From assembly GCA_007095785.1 (NCBI GenBank), contig SFBL01000034.1, forward strand, positions 1 through 64,000: a DNA stretch of 64,000 nt, written 5' to 3'. Below are positions 44,520 to 54,800 of the stretch, piece after piece. Positions within the stretch are counted from its first letter, which is position 1. Each line of letters starts with the position of its first letter. The notes beneath the pieces were generated by a model, which was given only the letters and a program-made list of their open reading frames with translations, was not told the DNA's origin and ran no database searches. The translations under genes and the position numbers were made by a program. The stretch is from Microcystis aeruginosa Ma_SC_T_19800800_S464 (GTDB lineage Bacteria; Cyanobacteriota; Cyanobacteriia; Cyanobacteriales; Microcystaceae).

Positions 44520-45995
44520 ATGAAAGCAATTATGGTGGTGGGGACGACTTCCCACGCGGGTAAATCTTTTTTAACTGCGGCTTTATGTCGTTTATTCAAC
44601 CGGAAAGGTTGGCAGGTAACACCCTTTAAAGGTCAGAATATGGCTCTTAATGCCTATGTTACCGCCGGAGGGGGAGAAATGGGTCACGCTCAGGCGGTGC
44701 AAGCATGGGCTGCGGGGACAATTCCCCGGGTAGAAATGAACCCAATTTTATTAAAACCCCAGGGAAATATGACCTCTCAGGTGATTATTAAAGGTAAGGC
44801 TGTGGGTGTCACCACGGCAGCGGATTATTATCAGAATTATTTTGACCAAGGTTGGCAAGCAATTAAAGAATCTTTAGCTAAATTATCAACAGAATTTGAT
44901 CTAGTTGTCTGTGAAGGTGCGGGAAGTCCGGCGGAAATAAATCTCAAACATCGCGATTTAACTAATATGCGGGTGGCTAAATATCTCGATGCTGCTACTA
45001 TTTTAGTGGTGGATATTGATCGCGGGGGGGCTTTTGCTCACGTCGTCGGTACGTTAGAATTATTAGAACCGGAGGAAAGGGCTTTAATTAAAGGTATTGT
45101 GATCAATAAATTTCGCGGACAAAAATCTCTCTTAGATGCGGGGATTACTTGGCTAGAAGATTATACAAAAATTCCCGTCTTGGGAGTTCTTCCCTATAGT
45201 GATATCTTTTTAAGTGCTGAGGATTCTCTCAGTTTACTTGATCGCCCTGCCCAAAAACCTAAAGCTGAACTAAATATCACTGTCATTCGTCTGCCTCATA
45301 TCGCTAATTTTACTGATTTTGACCCTCTTTGTGGCGAAGCAACGGTTAATGTACGTTATCTAGAATTACAGGAATCTTTAGGTGATCCCGATGGGGTAAT
45401 TATCCCCGGTTCTAAAACCACTGTTGCTGATTTAATTGCTCTTAATCAAAGTGGTATGGCTAATCAATTACAAGCCTATCACCAAAGGGGAGGTATTATT
45501 TTTGGCATCTGTGGTGGTTTGCAAATGTTAGGGCGATTAATCCTGGATCCTGACCATCGAGAAGGTTCCGACAGTGAGGCAGCTGGCTTAAATTTACTGC
45601 CCTTAAAAACGGTAATTACTGCCGAAAAAATTACCCGTCAACGACAATTTTTATCTAATTTTCCCCAAGGGGGTTTACCAGTAACAGGATACGAAATTCA
45701 CCAAGGAATAAGCACATGGGAAAGTGAATCAGGTTATCAAAAAATGTTCGAGGAAGATGCTAGTCTAGGAATTGTCAATGATTCTCTGTCAATTTGGGGC
45801 TGTTATTTACATGGTATCTTTGATAATGGTTCTTGGCGAAGAACTTGGCTAAATTATCTGCGTCAGCGTCGCGGTTTATTATCTTTGCCTACGGAAATTA
45901 ATAACTATAGTGAACAAAGAGAAATAACCCTGGATACTATGGCTAATTTACTGGAAGAACATTTAAATCTTAAACCTATTTTTGCTCATTTGTAA
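44520..45995 (+). CDS. cobQ: Cobyric acid synthase
   Basis: The 491-residue enzyme amidates adenosylcobyrinic diamide at four positions in cobalamin (pseudocobalamin) synthesis. The N-terminal P-loop-like domain (MVVGTTSHAGKSFLTAALCR) is followed by a class I amidotransferase domain with nucleophile Cys in GICGGLQMLG near 330 and GCYLHGIFDN at the end. Length is typical. A ferredoxin gene follows after 9 bp and may be co-transcribed. Confidence 0.94.
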   Translation: MKAIMVVGTTSHAGKSFLTAALCRLFNRKGWQVTPFKGQNMALNAYVTAGGGEMGHAQAVQAWAAGTIPRVEMNPILLKPQGNMTSQVIIKGKAVGVTTAADYYQNYFDQGWQAIKESLAKLSTEFDLVVCEGAGSPAEINLKHRDLTNMRVAKYLDAATILVVDIDRGGAFAHVVGTLELLEPEERALIKGIVINKFRGQKSLLDAGITWLEDYTKIPVLGVLPYSDIFLSAEDSLSLLDRPAQKPKAELNITVIRLPHIANFTDFDPLCGEATVNVRYLELQESLGDPDGVIIPGSKTTVADLIALNQSGMANQLQAYHQRGGIIFGICGGLQMLGRLILDPDHREGSDSEAAGLNLLPLKTVITAEKITRQRQFLSNFPQGGLPVTGYEIHQGISTWESESGYQKMFEEDASLGIVNDSLSIWGCYLHGIFDNGSWRRTWLNYLRQRRGLLSLPTEINNYSEQREITLDTMANLLEEHLNLKPIFAHL

Positions 45996-46004
45996 GGAGA
46001 AATT

Positions 46005-46244
46005 ATGACTATTTCAGTGCGTTTTTTACCCGATGATATCATCATGGAAGCGGAAACAGGAGAACTATTATTAGATGTGGCCAAAAAAGCGGGAATTGAC
46101 ATTCCTACTGGCTGTTTAATGGGTTCCTGTCACGCTTGCGAGGTAGAATTAGATGATGGTACTCAAATTTGTAGTTGTATTACCGGTATCCCCGGCGATC
46201 GAGATTCTTTAACTGTTCATTTATACTCCGATCCGCTCTGGTAG
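46005..46244 (+). CDS. Small [2Fe-2S] ferredoxin
   Basis: The 79-residue plant-type ferredoxin has cluster cysteines CLMGSCHAC (C-x4-C-x2-C) near 37-45 and a last Cys in TQICSC. It is shorter than the photosynthetic PetF and differs in sequence; perhaps it serves a biosynthetic monooxygenase or oxidoreductase. AAGGAG lies about 7 bp before the start. Convergent with the next gene. Confidence 0.88.
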   Translation: MTISVRFLPDDIIMEAETGELLLDVAKKAGIDIPTGCLMGSCHACEVELDDGTQICSCITGIPGDRDSLTVHLYSDPLW

Positions 46245-46258
46245 TTGCTCCCTTAGAT

Positions 46259-46963
46259 CTAGTCAAACTTGGGAACAATCCAAGCTGCTATAATAGCCAA
46301 TAAAACAACAATTTCTAAGACTTTATATAAGTTAAGAGATTGTAGCCACTGAAAAGTATTGGCTAGACGCAAACTTAACCCCCATTGACGTAATTGAGAT
46401 AACCATAATTTCGGATTATCTTGTTCACGAAAACCCCCTTTAAGGATAGACAATAACAGGGGAACCCCTCCCACTTTAGCAGTCATGAGCAGGTGCAGGA
46501 TCAGACATACTGCCATAATTAACCAACTGAGCAAATGGGCATAATACCAGAAGTGATTTAATTCCCCTTCTGGTAGCCATTTGGAATCCATCATCCGGCC
46601 ACTATACAAAGCAAAAGTTAGGGCAAAAAGAGTCAAAGTATTGACTAAACGATGGAGACTATACCACCAAATCGGCTTACCAAATTGGGTTAATTTGTTA
46701 AGAGAATCACTTTGAATTAATCTTTTGTTGCCCCGACGAAAAGCATAGATAGCAAAAACGGGAAAGATAATCAGAGTATAGAGGCCAAAAGTACCATGAA
46801 TACTTTCAATTTCTCGATATTCTGGTAAGGGAAGTTTTAACCAACGACCGTCAAAAGTATCATAGGTCCAATAGGCCGTAACCATGGCGGCAATGAGAGC
46901 AATTCCCGTTAATCCGTGCAGAATTCGCAGTAACAGAGGTTGATAAGGTTGATTAGTTTTCAT
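46259..46963 (-). CDS. Cytochrome b/b6-like membrane protein
   Basis: 234 residues with four to five membrane segments, each with a histidine at a plausible heme position (ILHGLTG, IESIHGTFG, SLHRLVN, YYAHLLSW, LILHLLM). This matches the cytochrome b561/Ni-hydrogenase-type b family (pfam01292). It may pass electrons across the membrane. The partner is unknown; the ferredoxin gene is convergent, not co-transcribed. Confidence 0.75.
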   Translation of the reverse strand: MKTNQPYQPLLLRILHGLTGIALIAAMVTAYWTYDTFDGRWLKLPLPEYREIESIHGTFGLYTLIIFPVFAIYAFRRGNKRLIQSDSLNKLTQFGKPIWWYSLHRLVNTLTLFALTFALYSGRMMDSKWLPEGELNHFWYYAHLLSWLIMAVCLILHLLMTAKVGGVPLLLSILKGGFREQDNPKLWLSQLRQWGLSLRLANTFQWLQSLNLYKVLEIVVLLAIIAAWIVPKFD

Positions 46964-47007
46964 GAACTCGATCGATACAATAGGGTATATAAACTTGCCC
47001 AGACACT

Positions 47008-47748
47008 ATGTTAACTAATCCTTGGCTCGTCGCTGTTCTTCTCAATACCATCCTCCTCGGAATCGCCTGGATTGCCCCAAAAAAGCTCTTAACTGCCATG
47101 GGTTATCTCCATGCTTGGGTTTTAGGGGTAATTGTCTGGGGAAGCTTAGGATGGCGCGGTTATCTAATTGTTTTATTCTATTTCCTCGTCGGTTCTACTG
47201 TCACCCGCATCGGTTTAGCGCGCAAGGAAGCAGAGGGAATCGCCGAAAAAAGAGCGGGGGTACGCGGTCCAGAAAATGTCTGGGGTTCCGCTTTAGCGGG
47301 GGCAATTTGCGCTATCCTAAGTCTTTTTGCCGCTTCTCCCTGGGATTACCTCTTAATACTCGCTTATGTGGCTAGTTTTAGCACCAAATTAGCCGATACT
47401 ACTGCCAGTGAGGTGGGTAAAGCTTACGGTAAAACTACTTATCTAATCACTAATTTTAAATCCGTCCCCCGGGGAACAGAAGGTGCTGTTAGTTTAGAGG
47501 GAACGATCGCCGGTTTGCTGGCAGCCACGGCGATTTCCCTGTTAGCATGGGCTATCGGTGCGATCGATCCTATCGGTGTGTTATGGTGTGTAATTGCGGC
47601 ATTTATCGCCACCAATATTGAAAGTCTCATCGGTGCTACCCTACAAACTCGCTTTCTGTGGTTAACTAATGAATTGGTCAATGTGATCAATACGGTTATC
47701 GGTGCGATCGTGGCTATACTGTTAAGCTTGCTCTGGTCTTTCCGCTAA
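47008..47748 (+). CDS. DUF92 family membrane protein (TIGR00297), VTE6-like
   Basis: 246 residues with six or more membrane segments. The family motif GSTVTRIGLARKEAEGIAEKRAGVRGPENVWGS is present. The plant homologue VTE6 is a phytyl-phosphate kinase in tocopherol and phylloquinone recycling from chlorophyll breakdown; the same role is plausible here. The ABC-binding lipoprotein starts 36 bp later, but a link is not evident. Confidence 0.85.
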   Translation: MLTNPWLVAVLLNTILLGIAWIAPKKLLTAMGYLHAWVLGVIVWGSLGWRGYLIVLFYFLVGSTVTRIGLARKEAEGIAEKRAGVRGPENVWGSALAGAICAILSLFAASPWDYLLILAYVASFSTKLADTTASEVGKAYGKTTYLITNFKSVPRGTEGAVSLEGTIAGLLAATAISLLAWAIGAIDPIGVLWCVIAAFIATNIESLIGATLQTRFLWLTNELVNVINTVIGAIVAILLSLLWSFR

Positions 47749-47784
47749 AATTAAGTGACTAAAAAAAATTTTCAGAGAATATCT

Positions 47785-48840
47785 ATGCTAAAGTGGCGTT
47801 TTTGTGCATTGTCCCTGTTTTTACTGCTAATTACTGCCTGTGGGACGGAAAATCAACCTAATTCTAGTTCTAACACCGCAAGTAGTCCCGATGCTGGCCG
47901 CTTGCAAACGGTGAAAAATCGCGGTAAGTTAATTTGTGGCATTAACGGAGAAGTGCCGGGGTTTAGCTTTGTTAATGAAAAAGGCGAATATTCTGGCTTA
48001 GATGTGCAAATTTGCCGAGCTATTGCGGCGGCTCTCTTTAATGATCCCTCCAAAGTCGAATATCGTAAACTTAGCCCCCAAGAGAGATTTACTGCTGTGC
48101 AGACGGGAGAAGTGGATATCCTCAGTCGTAACACCACCTGGACGATTAACCGGGATACCGCTCTAGGGATGGAGTTTATCACCCCGGTTTTCTATGATGG
48201 TCAAGGAATTATGGCCACGAAAGCCAGTAATATTAAGAAATTAGAAGATTTAAGCGGAAAGTCCATTTGTGTGCTATCGGGAACCACCACAGAACAAAAT
48301 CTGGCCGATGCCATGGCAAAAGCGGCAGTTCAAGGTTATAAACCGATCGTTTCCGATGATGTGGAGGCTTTATATACAGCTTATCAGGCGGGGCGCTGTC
48401 AGGCCGTCACCTCCGATCGCTCCCAATTGGTGGCCCGGCGCTCGGTTTTTCCCCGACCGCAGGATCATCAATTATTAGAAGTGGTAATATCTAAGGAACC
48501 CTTGGCCCCGGCCGTGGCCGATGGTGATCCCGCTTGGTCGAATGCCGTCCGCTCGATCGTTTTTAGTTTAATTCAAGGGGAAGAATTTGGGATTAACTCC
48601 CAAAATATTGCCACTTTTGCCGATAGTAAAGACCCCAGTATTCGGCGCTTTTTGGGTATCGATGAGAAGTTAGGCGAAGATATGGGTTTACCCAATGATT
48701 TTGCCCAAAGAGTCTTAAAACAGGTGGGTAATTACGGGGAAATTTATGATCGGGAAATCGGTAAACCCCTGCAACTCGATCGAGGTTTAAATAATCTTTG
48801 GACAAAGGGGGGTTTATTGTATTCTCCTCCTTTTCGTTAA
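47785..48840 (+). CDS. Amino-acid ABC transporter substrate-binding lipoprotein
   Basis: 351 residues starting MLKWRFCALSLF, preferred over the upstream GTG at 47755. A lipobox (LLITAC, Cys 19) follows a signal sequence, and a low-complexity Ser/Asn linker precedes the domain. The body is a type 2 periplasmic binding protein (GKLICGINGEVPGFSFVNEKGEYSGLDVQICRAIA). BztA/NatF-like proteins bind glutamate, glutamine, aspartate or asparagine. The permease and ATPase genes are not adjacent. Confidence 0.85.
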   Translation: MLKWRFCALSLFLLLITACGTENQPNSSSNTASSPDAGRLQTVKNRGKLICGINGEVPGFSFVNEKGEYSGLDVQICRAIAAALFNDPSKVEYRKLSPQERFTAVQTGEVDILSRNTTWTINRDTALGMEFITPVFYDGQGIMATKASNIKKLEDLSGKSICVLSGTTTEQNLADAMAKAAVQGYKPIVSDDVEALYTAYQAGRCQAVTSDRSQLVARRSVFPRPQDHQLLEVVISKEPLAPAVADGDPAWSNAVRSIVFSLIQGEEFGINSQNIATFADSKDPSIRRFLGIDEKLGEDMGLPNDFAQRVLKQVGNYGEIYDREIGKPLQLDRGLNNLWTKGGLLYSPPFR

Positions 48841-48842
48841 TT

Positions 48843-49730
48843 TTAAAATTGTGTTTCTTGACGGGGAATATAGACCCCTATGGCTGCTGGAATAACTCGA
48901 AACATGGCGGGAGTAGTGCTAGTAATTTCGCCATCGGTGTTGATGCTATGGGGTTTACGAGTCTGAATTTGAATTTCTTTGCCGTTAAGAGTTCTCACCC
49001 AAGATAATAAACCCTGTTGTCCTCGCGGTAATGTCCATAAAAGCGGGAAAATTTGCCACCAGTGTTGAATTTCTAGGCTATATAAATCTAACCTTTGATC
49101 GTCAATTTGGGCATCATGAGCGATTGGCATTCCTCCCCCATAATAACGACCATTTCCGATCGCTATTTGTAGGGTTTTAACTTTGATATTTTGGCCATCA
49201 ACACCGATCATAGCGGTAAAAGGACGGGTTTTACTTAATACCTGTAGGGCTGTCCAAGCGTAGGCCAAAATGCCCAAACGTCGCTTTAAACCCTTGCTCA
49301 GTTTTTGGGTAATTTTCACACTTAATCCCAAACTAGCCACGTTGAAAAAGTATTTATTATTTACCCAACCTAGATCGATATATTTTAAATTACCTTCGGC
49401 AATAATTCGACAGGCTTCGGCGATAGAATTCGGTATCCCTAAAGTCCGGGCTAAATCATTAGCCGTTCCCAGAGGTATAATGCCTAAAGGCAGTTGAGTT
49501 TCTACTAACATATCCGCCATAGCATTAAGAGTCCCATCGCCACCACCGACGATAACTAAATCAATATTAGAGCGATATTTTTCCAGCAAAAAAGGTATAT
49601 CTTCTACCTTTTTCAAAGGGACGCTGATAATTTCAAAATCCCAATGATTGAGCAGATCGACAGTTTGAGCAAAGTTTTCTTTACCCTTGCGTGAGTGACG
49701 ATTAATTAGTAGTAAAGCTCTTTTAGTCAT
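48843..49730 (-). CDS. Diacylglycerol/lipid kinase (YegS/DgkB family)
   Basis: 295 residues. The DAGK catalytic motif GGGDGTLNAMAD is near 65-75, and PLGTANDLARTLGIP follows. It probably phosphorylates diacylglycerol or a related lipid. It is a convergent neighbour of the substrate-binding protein, 2 bp apart. Confidence 0.85.
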   Translation of the reverse strand: MTKRALLLINRHSRKGKENFAQTVDLLNHWDFEIISVPLKKVEDIPFLLEKYRSNIDLVIVGGGDGTLNAMADMLVETQLPLGIIPLGTANDLARTLGIPNSIAEACRIIAEGNLKYIDLGWVNNKYFFNVASLGLSVKITQKLSKGLKRRLGILAYAWTALQVLSKTRPFTAMIGVDGQNIKVKTLQIAIGNGRYYGGGMPIAHDAQIDDQRLDLYSLEIQHWWQIFPLLWTLPRGQQGLLSWVRTLNGKEIQIQTRKPHSINTDGEITSTTPAMFRVIPAAIGVYIPRQETQF

Positions 49731-49802
49731 AGGTCAGTTTCTCATGCAGGGATAAAGGTTATGTAATTAAATCAGAAAAAATATCAGGTGATTGTCAATA
49801 AT

Positions 49803-49919
49803 TTAGCCCCATTGATCACTAAATTTTAGTTTAATAGCCCTTTCTTCGAGAAAATGTTCTACCATTGCCTCTAGGTGGGGCTGGCTGAGTAAATCTAAAA
49901 ACCTTGTTGGATCAGACTT
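49803..49919 (-). pseudogene. 38-codon 3' fragment of an unknown gene
   Basis: The minus-strand frame DPTRFLDLLSQPHLEAMVEHF, continuing to a TAA, has a protein-like composition, but a stop lies just upstream and there is no start. The rest of the 49731-50040 gap has only a C/A-rich tract and a possible TATAAT at 49997-50002 for the next gene. Confidence 0.3.
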
Positions 49920-50040
49920 TTAGACTTTTTGCCCTCAAAAAGTGCCAGCCATAAAACCCCACACCCCACCAACAAACTTTTTCAGTAAGTCCTATGTATA
50001 ATAGCAAACTCAGACCCTTCAAGGCCATGAACCGAAGATA

Positions 50041-50799
50041 ATGGCAGACAATTACTTAATTTTACTGATAACAGGCGTTTTTTCGGGCTTATTAGCGGGT
50101 TTATTCGGTATTGGTGGTGGCACTATCTCCGTGGCGATCCTGTTAAATTTGGGCTACAGTTACGGGGAATCGGTGGCTACCAGCAGTTTAGCGATCGTTT
50201 TCACTTCCCTAGGGGGTACGATCCAAAATTGGCGATTAGGTTCCCTCAAATGGCAGCGAGTTCTCTTCTTAGGCCTACCCGGGATTTTTACGGCATTTAT
50301 CGGGGTCTATCTGGTCAAATCTAGCTCCAAACACCTTCTAGAAGCGGCTTTTGGTTGTTTTTTACTGCTCAATATCTATTTAACCAATCTCAAGCAGAAT
50401 TTAAGCCAAAAAGAGCCAGTTTCTGCCATTAGATTGCATCCTAATCTAGCCCGTCTGCTAACCGGAGGAATCGCCGGATTTCTAGCTGGTATTTTCGGAA
50501 TTGGCGGTGGGGCGATCATGGTGCCACTACAGATGATTTTTTTGGCAGAAAAGATCAAAATCGCCATTGTCACCAGTTTAGGTGTGGTTTTACTCAATTC
50601 GATCGCCGCCTGTTTCGCTCATGCCCAAGCCGGTTATATTCTTTATCCACAAGGGATTATTTTAGGTATCGGTGGTTCCCTAGGTGTACAAGTAACCACT
50701 CGTTTTTTACCGAAATTACCCGATCGATTGGTGCGGATTACTTTTTATATTTTTCTGCTACTGATGGCCATTTATTTCTTCATCCGCGCTTGCTCTTAA
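50041..50799 (+). CDS. Sulfite exporter TauE/SafE family membrane protein
   Basis: 252 residues with eight membrane segments in two repeats, each starting with a glycine-rich motif (GLLAGLFGIGGGTISVAI near 17 and GFLAGIFGIGGGAIMVPLQ near 143). It probably exports sulfite, sulfoacetate or another small anion. A TATAAT-like sequence stands 40 bp upstream. Its last 27 bp and the following 24 bp recur at 51822-51872. Confidence 0.9.
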   Translation: MADNYLILLITGVFSGLLAGLFGIGGGTISVAILLNLGYSYGESVATSSLAIVFTSLGGTIQNWRLGSLKWQRVLFLGLPGIFTAFIGVYLVKSSSKHLLEAAFGCFLLLNIYLTNLKQNLSQKEPVSAIRLHPNLARLLTGGIAGFLAGIFGIGGGAIMVPLQMIFLAEKIKIAIVTSLGVVLLNSIAACFAHAQAGYILYPQGIILGIGGSLGVQVTTRFLPKLPDRLVRITFYIFLLLMAIYFFIRACS

Positions 50800-50821
50800 A
50801 CCGCATCAACGGACTGGTTAA
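50771..50821. repeat. 51-bp direct repeat, left copy (tauE end plus relic hsdR end)
   Basis: This 51-bp sequence matches 51822-51872 at 47 of 51 positions. It contains the real tauE C-terminus (YFFIRACS, stop) and, on the other strand, a relic reading INQSVDAV-stop, equivalent to the hsdR end NESLDAV-stop. It marks the left border of the inserted Rpn segment. Confidence 0.92.
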
Positions 50822-51059
50822 TTTCTAACCCTTCCACTCTCTCCCCGATGGGTGTTTTCCGGATTCATCAATAAAAAACGTAGAATACTTGACAAATTCG
50901 AGGGGGGATATAATGGCGGAGATTATTGCTTTTAATCGCTCATCTATGGGGTATAAATCTTAACTTTTCCCCAGTATTAGCCATAAAATTCGCTTGAATC
51001 AATCAAATCAAACAGAATTTAGTATAAAAGGACTTCCTAGACATGATGACATAAGGAGA

Positions 51060-51818
51060 TTATGTCTCTTTTTGTATAGCTCTAACCTGTTTAACCTCTA
51101 ACTCTAACGCAGATGCGACTTGCTCAACGCTTAACCCTAGGGCTAACAAACGAGGAACAGCCTCTAGTGCTTTGTTTAGTCTGCCTTCCTGACGCGCTTC
51201 CTCGCGCACATCTTGAAAATACTGAGTTTGTTTTAATTCATCTAAACTAAACATAGTTTCTATCTCCCGACGATTGAGAAGTGGTAACTTATAAATGAGA
51301 ATCGTCTCTATTAATTGTAAGAGTTCTTGCGGTTTTTGGTCGGGGGTTAATTTTTCCCGCACTCTTTGGATTAATTTTCGGGTGCTATCAAGCGCTTTTG
51401 CTTTGGATAGGGTGATTAATTGCACTGTGGCTAAACCAATCGAAGTTTGAGGAATGTTTTCTAATTCATTCAGATAAATGCGTCTGACTCGCTCGGAGTT
51501 GAGGAGTTCCCGATAGCGTTGAACTTTATTGGTTTCCACTTGAGGGTTAGGATAGACAATCACACCCCGCCAATCATTGGTTAAGTCGGTTTTACTGAGA
51601 TATAAGAATATTTCAGTGAAAAAGCGCTGATAAAAAGCCTCATCTTCCTGAAATTGTACCTCATACTAAATCCGTTGAGTAACGCACAGAAAACGGGTTT
51701 CTCCGAGAAACCCGTTTTCTACTCATGCCTTGGTTTCGTTGATGGGGAGTTGAATTAATTCAAAGAAGATAGAGGGGAATGATTGAAAGAGTTGATAAAA
51801 AATCGTGTCAGTTTTCAT
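51060..51818 (-). pseudogene. Rpn-type nuclease pseudogene with palindrome-bearing replacement
   Basis: The N-terminus is intact (MKTDTIFYQLFQSFPSIFF near 51818), then TGA at codon 32. The frame continues through a replaced segment with a 33-bp palindrome and a TAG, and resumes with EVQFQEDEAFYQRFFTEIFLYL. It then runs to residues equivalent to the 504-bp open frame 51060-51563 (MIVYPNPQVET and an REEARQEGRLNK tail). Rpn family members have about 30-40 more residues between NETKA and EVQFQ, including part of the PD-(D/E)XK site. The gene is therefore probably dead; the C-terminal part may still be expressed from GTG. Confidence 0.75.
51688..51720. repeat. 33-bp perfect palindrome, copy 2
   Basis: Arms AGAAAACGGGTTTCTC and its exact complement flank a central C. 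Same family as 293-325. It lies inside the Rpn pseudogene in place of coding sequence. Confidence 0.9.
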
Positions 51819-51821
51819 GCT

Positions 51822-51872
51822 TTTATTTCTTCATCCGCGCTTGTTCTTAAACCGCATCAAGGGACTCATTAA
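51822..51872. repeat. 51-bp direct repeat, right copy (relic tauE end plus real hsdR end)
   Basis: It contains a relic tauE end (YFFIRACS, stop) on the plus strand and the real hsdR C-terminus (stop at 51847) on the minus strand. It begins 4 bp from the Rpn pseudogene start codon. Confidence 0.92.
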
Positions 51873-54800
51873 ACGATCGCAAAATCGAGACGATCCGATC
51901 AGCTTCCTGATCATTAAACATCCCATCTAGCCCTTCGGGATGGTTATCAGTAAAGGGAGGCTCGTAGAGCGCCCCCGGATTGATAACTCCGTTTTTAGTG
52001 AGGATATCGATGATATTTTCGATAAAACGGATTTGATTGGCCGAGAAGTTTGTCCCCTGCAAATAACGGCCAAAAGCTTGTTTAGCCGCTTGGCGTGCCG
52101 CTACGCGGATCCCTGCGGGATCAAGTCCGACGATTTCCAGGATCAGGAGCTTGAGGCTTTTTGTCCGGCCAAAAACCTCCTCAAAACGCTGACGGCTCTC
52201 AATTTCTGCGGCCGAAAATAGCATCTCCTCTAGGGCAGATAAATCCGTCTCCGTTAGGGGGATATTGCGCTTCAGCTTGGCAATTGCCAGGTGATCCTGA
52301 TGCTGACGGATATAGGCCTCCACTTTCCGGCGATACTGTTCGCGACTAAAACCGGTCTGATGGGTGGGAATATCGACAATCTGCACCTCCCCCATCTCAT
52401 CGACAAAATCGGTGATCACGATCTGCTGCTTTTGGCGATCGATAAACTTGACCAGATCCCGGACACGCACCCGAATCCCCTCCACCATTGACGGCGTTGC
52501 GCCAGTCCACCAGCTTTCGTCCTGCACCTCGCGAATAAAGGCCAATTGTCCCTTAATCATCGGTATATCGGGTTTAGTCTCCAGTTGAACGAGAATATCC
52601 CGCACTTTGTCCCGCAATCGCTCATAGCTACGGTCGGCCTTGAGAATGGCTAATTGCAGTTTCACACAGAGAAGGTCAAATTCCTTGTACAGGGGGTCCT
52701 CATTGGGCAAACCATTGGGTAAACCGGCCAAGGAGTCGGCAATGGTGGCCGCGTCCTCCTGACTCAGGTTGTTCCAACGCTGGCGCTGACTAAAAGTCTC
52801 CACCTGCGGCAAGCGACGACGCACGAGGAAATTATCCCGGGGCATGGTGGCGATGTGTTGATGGAGTGCATCGAGCAAACTCGTGTATAGGTCGCCGGCC
52901 CGATCGACTTTGTAAGTAGAGGACTGCTCTCTCGCCCTAGGTGTCGCGCTTTGCTTGGAGGGAGCGAGGCGGGTTGCCAACTCGAGGCGATGTTTAACTA
53001 GGCGACTGGTGAGGCTTTCGGGTATTTTCTGGCTTGTTTCATCGATATCCTGCTCGAAATACTCGAAATTACCGCAGAGGTCGAAGACCAGAAACTCGGT
53101 TTTATGGTTGCCAGGCCCGAACAAATCCTGACAGAGACGGGTCCCGCGCCCGATCATCTGATTGAACTTCACCCGGGAGAATACGGGCTTAAAAAAGACC
53201 AAATTGACCACTTCCGGCACATCTACGCCGGTATCGAGCATATCCACCGAGACGGCCAAAATCGGTTCTTTGTTGACTTCGCTGAAGTCATCGAGCAGAC
53301 TCTGGGCGTAATTGTCGTGACTGTCAATAATTTTGGCGAAATGACCTTTGTAGTGAGGATAGTTACTGTTAAAGCGATCGCAGATACATTGGGCGTGTCG
53401 GTGATTACGGGCAAAAATAATCGTTTTACCCAATCGATCGCCACTGTTGACCTTTAGCCCCCGTTCCATCAAAATTCTTAACGCTTGATCCACGGTGTCG
53501 ATATTAAATAACCATTGATTAAGGGCAGCTGCGTTAATTTCCCGCGGTAGTTCGCCGCTTTCCTCGTCCCGGAACTTCTCCTCGTAGTCTAGCCGCTCCT
53601 CCGGGGTTAGATCGCTGTATTTAACCCCAGTACGCAGAAACTTAAACGGCACAGTAACGCCCTTGGGGGGGACGAGGTGGCCATCCCTAACGGCATCATT
53701 TAACTCGTAGGCGAAGGTAGGCACGCCCTGGGGTAGCTGGAAAATGCGGTAGGTGTCCCGGTCTATTTCCGAGCGCGGCGTGGCAGTTAGCCCCACCAGC
53801 AGGGCATCGAAATAATCGAATATTTCGCCGTATTTCTGATAAATGGAGCGATGGGCCTCATCGACGATCACTAGGTCAAAATAACCCACCCCAAAGATTC
53901 GCCCCTCTGCATCCATGCGATCGATGGCGTTGAGCATGGTTTGATAGGTGGAGAAGAGGACGTTAGCCCCCGTCACGTCCTTGCTGCGGGTCAGATGCAG
54001 GACGGTAACGCTGGGTAGATGACGCTGAAAGGCTCGATAGGCTTGCTTTAATAGGGCATTGCGATCGGCCAGAAACAGGACTCGGTTTACCCAGTTAGCG
54101 TGTTTTAGCAGATCCACGATGGCGATCGCAGTTCGGGTTTTGCCGGTTCCGGTGGCCATGACCAATAGGGACTTACGGGCGCACTTTTCTTCAAAGGTTT
54201 CGGTGATGCGACGGATGGCCTCTTTTTGGTAGGGACGGCCGACGATATCCTCGTTAATTTGGCTAGTGCTGAGGGGTTTACGGTGGGAACGGCGGAAAAT
54301 TAGCCGTTCTAGCTCGGTTTTTCCCAGGAAACCAAGAACGGGACGGGGGGGATAGGTATGATCATCCCAGAGATAGGTTTCTGGCCCGTTACTGTAGAAA
54401 ATAACGGGGCGTTGGTTGTAGTTTTTTTCTAAGCAGTCGGCGTAGAGTTTGGCCTGATGTTGGCCGTCGCGGGGGCTTTTGCTGGTGCGTTTTGCCTCCA
54501 CGAGGGCGAGGGGTTTACCGTCGTCACCCCATAGTACATAATCGACGAAACCGCGTCCGGTATCCCCCGGCTTTTGGATGGGCATCCCCCACACCTCGAA
54601 CTCTGTGGCGTTGGGGGCTTTGGTATCCCAGCCGGCCTCTTGGAGTAGTACATCGATCAGGTAGCGGCGGGTGTCGGCTTCGTTGTAGTCGTGCTGGTCA
54701 GCGATCGCTCGATTTTGGGCGAGGAGGGCATCCCGTTCGGCCCTAGCGGCTGCGAGTTCGGCCTCGGTTTGGCGCTGTTTTGCTTCGGCCAATTGGCGCA

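Noticed and set aside
50860-50930. Promoter and 16-codon frame in the gap after tauE (TTGACA then TATAAT)
   Set aside because: Spacing is 14 bp, too short for a normal promoter, and the frame has no recognisable product.
51060-51563. Intact stand-alone gene call for the Rpn C-terminal part
   Set aside because: The upstream frame, with two stops, encodes the family N-terminus and middle, so this is the end of a broken gene rather than a complete one.
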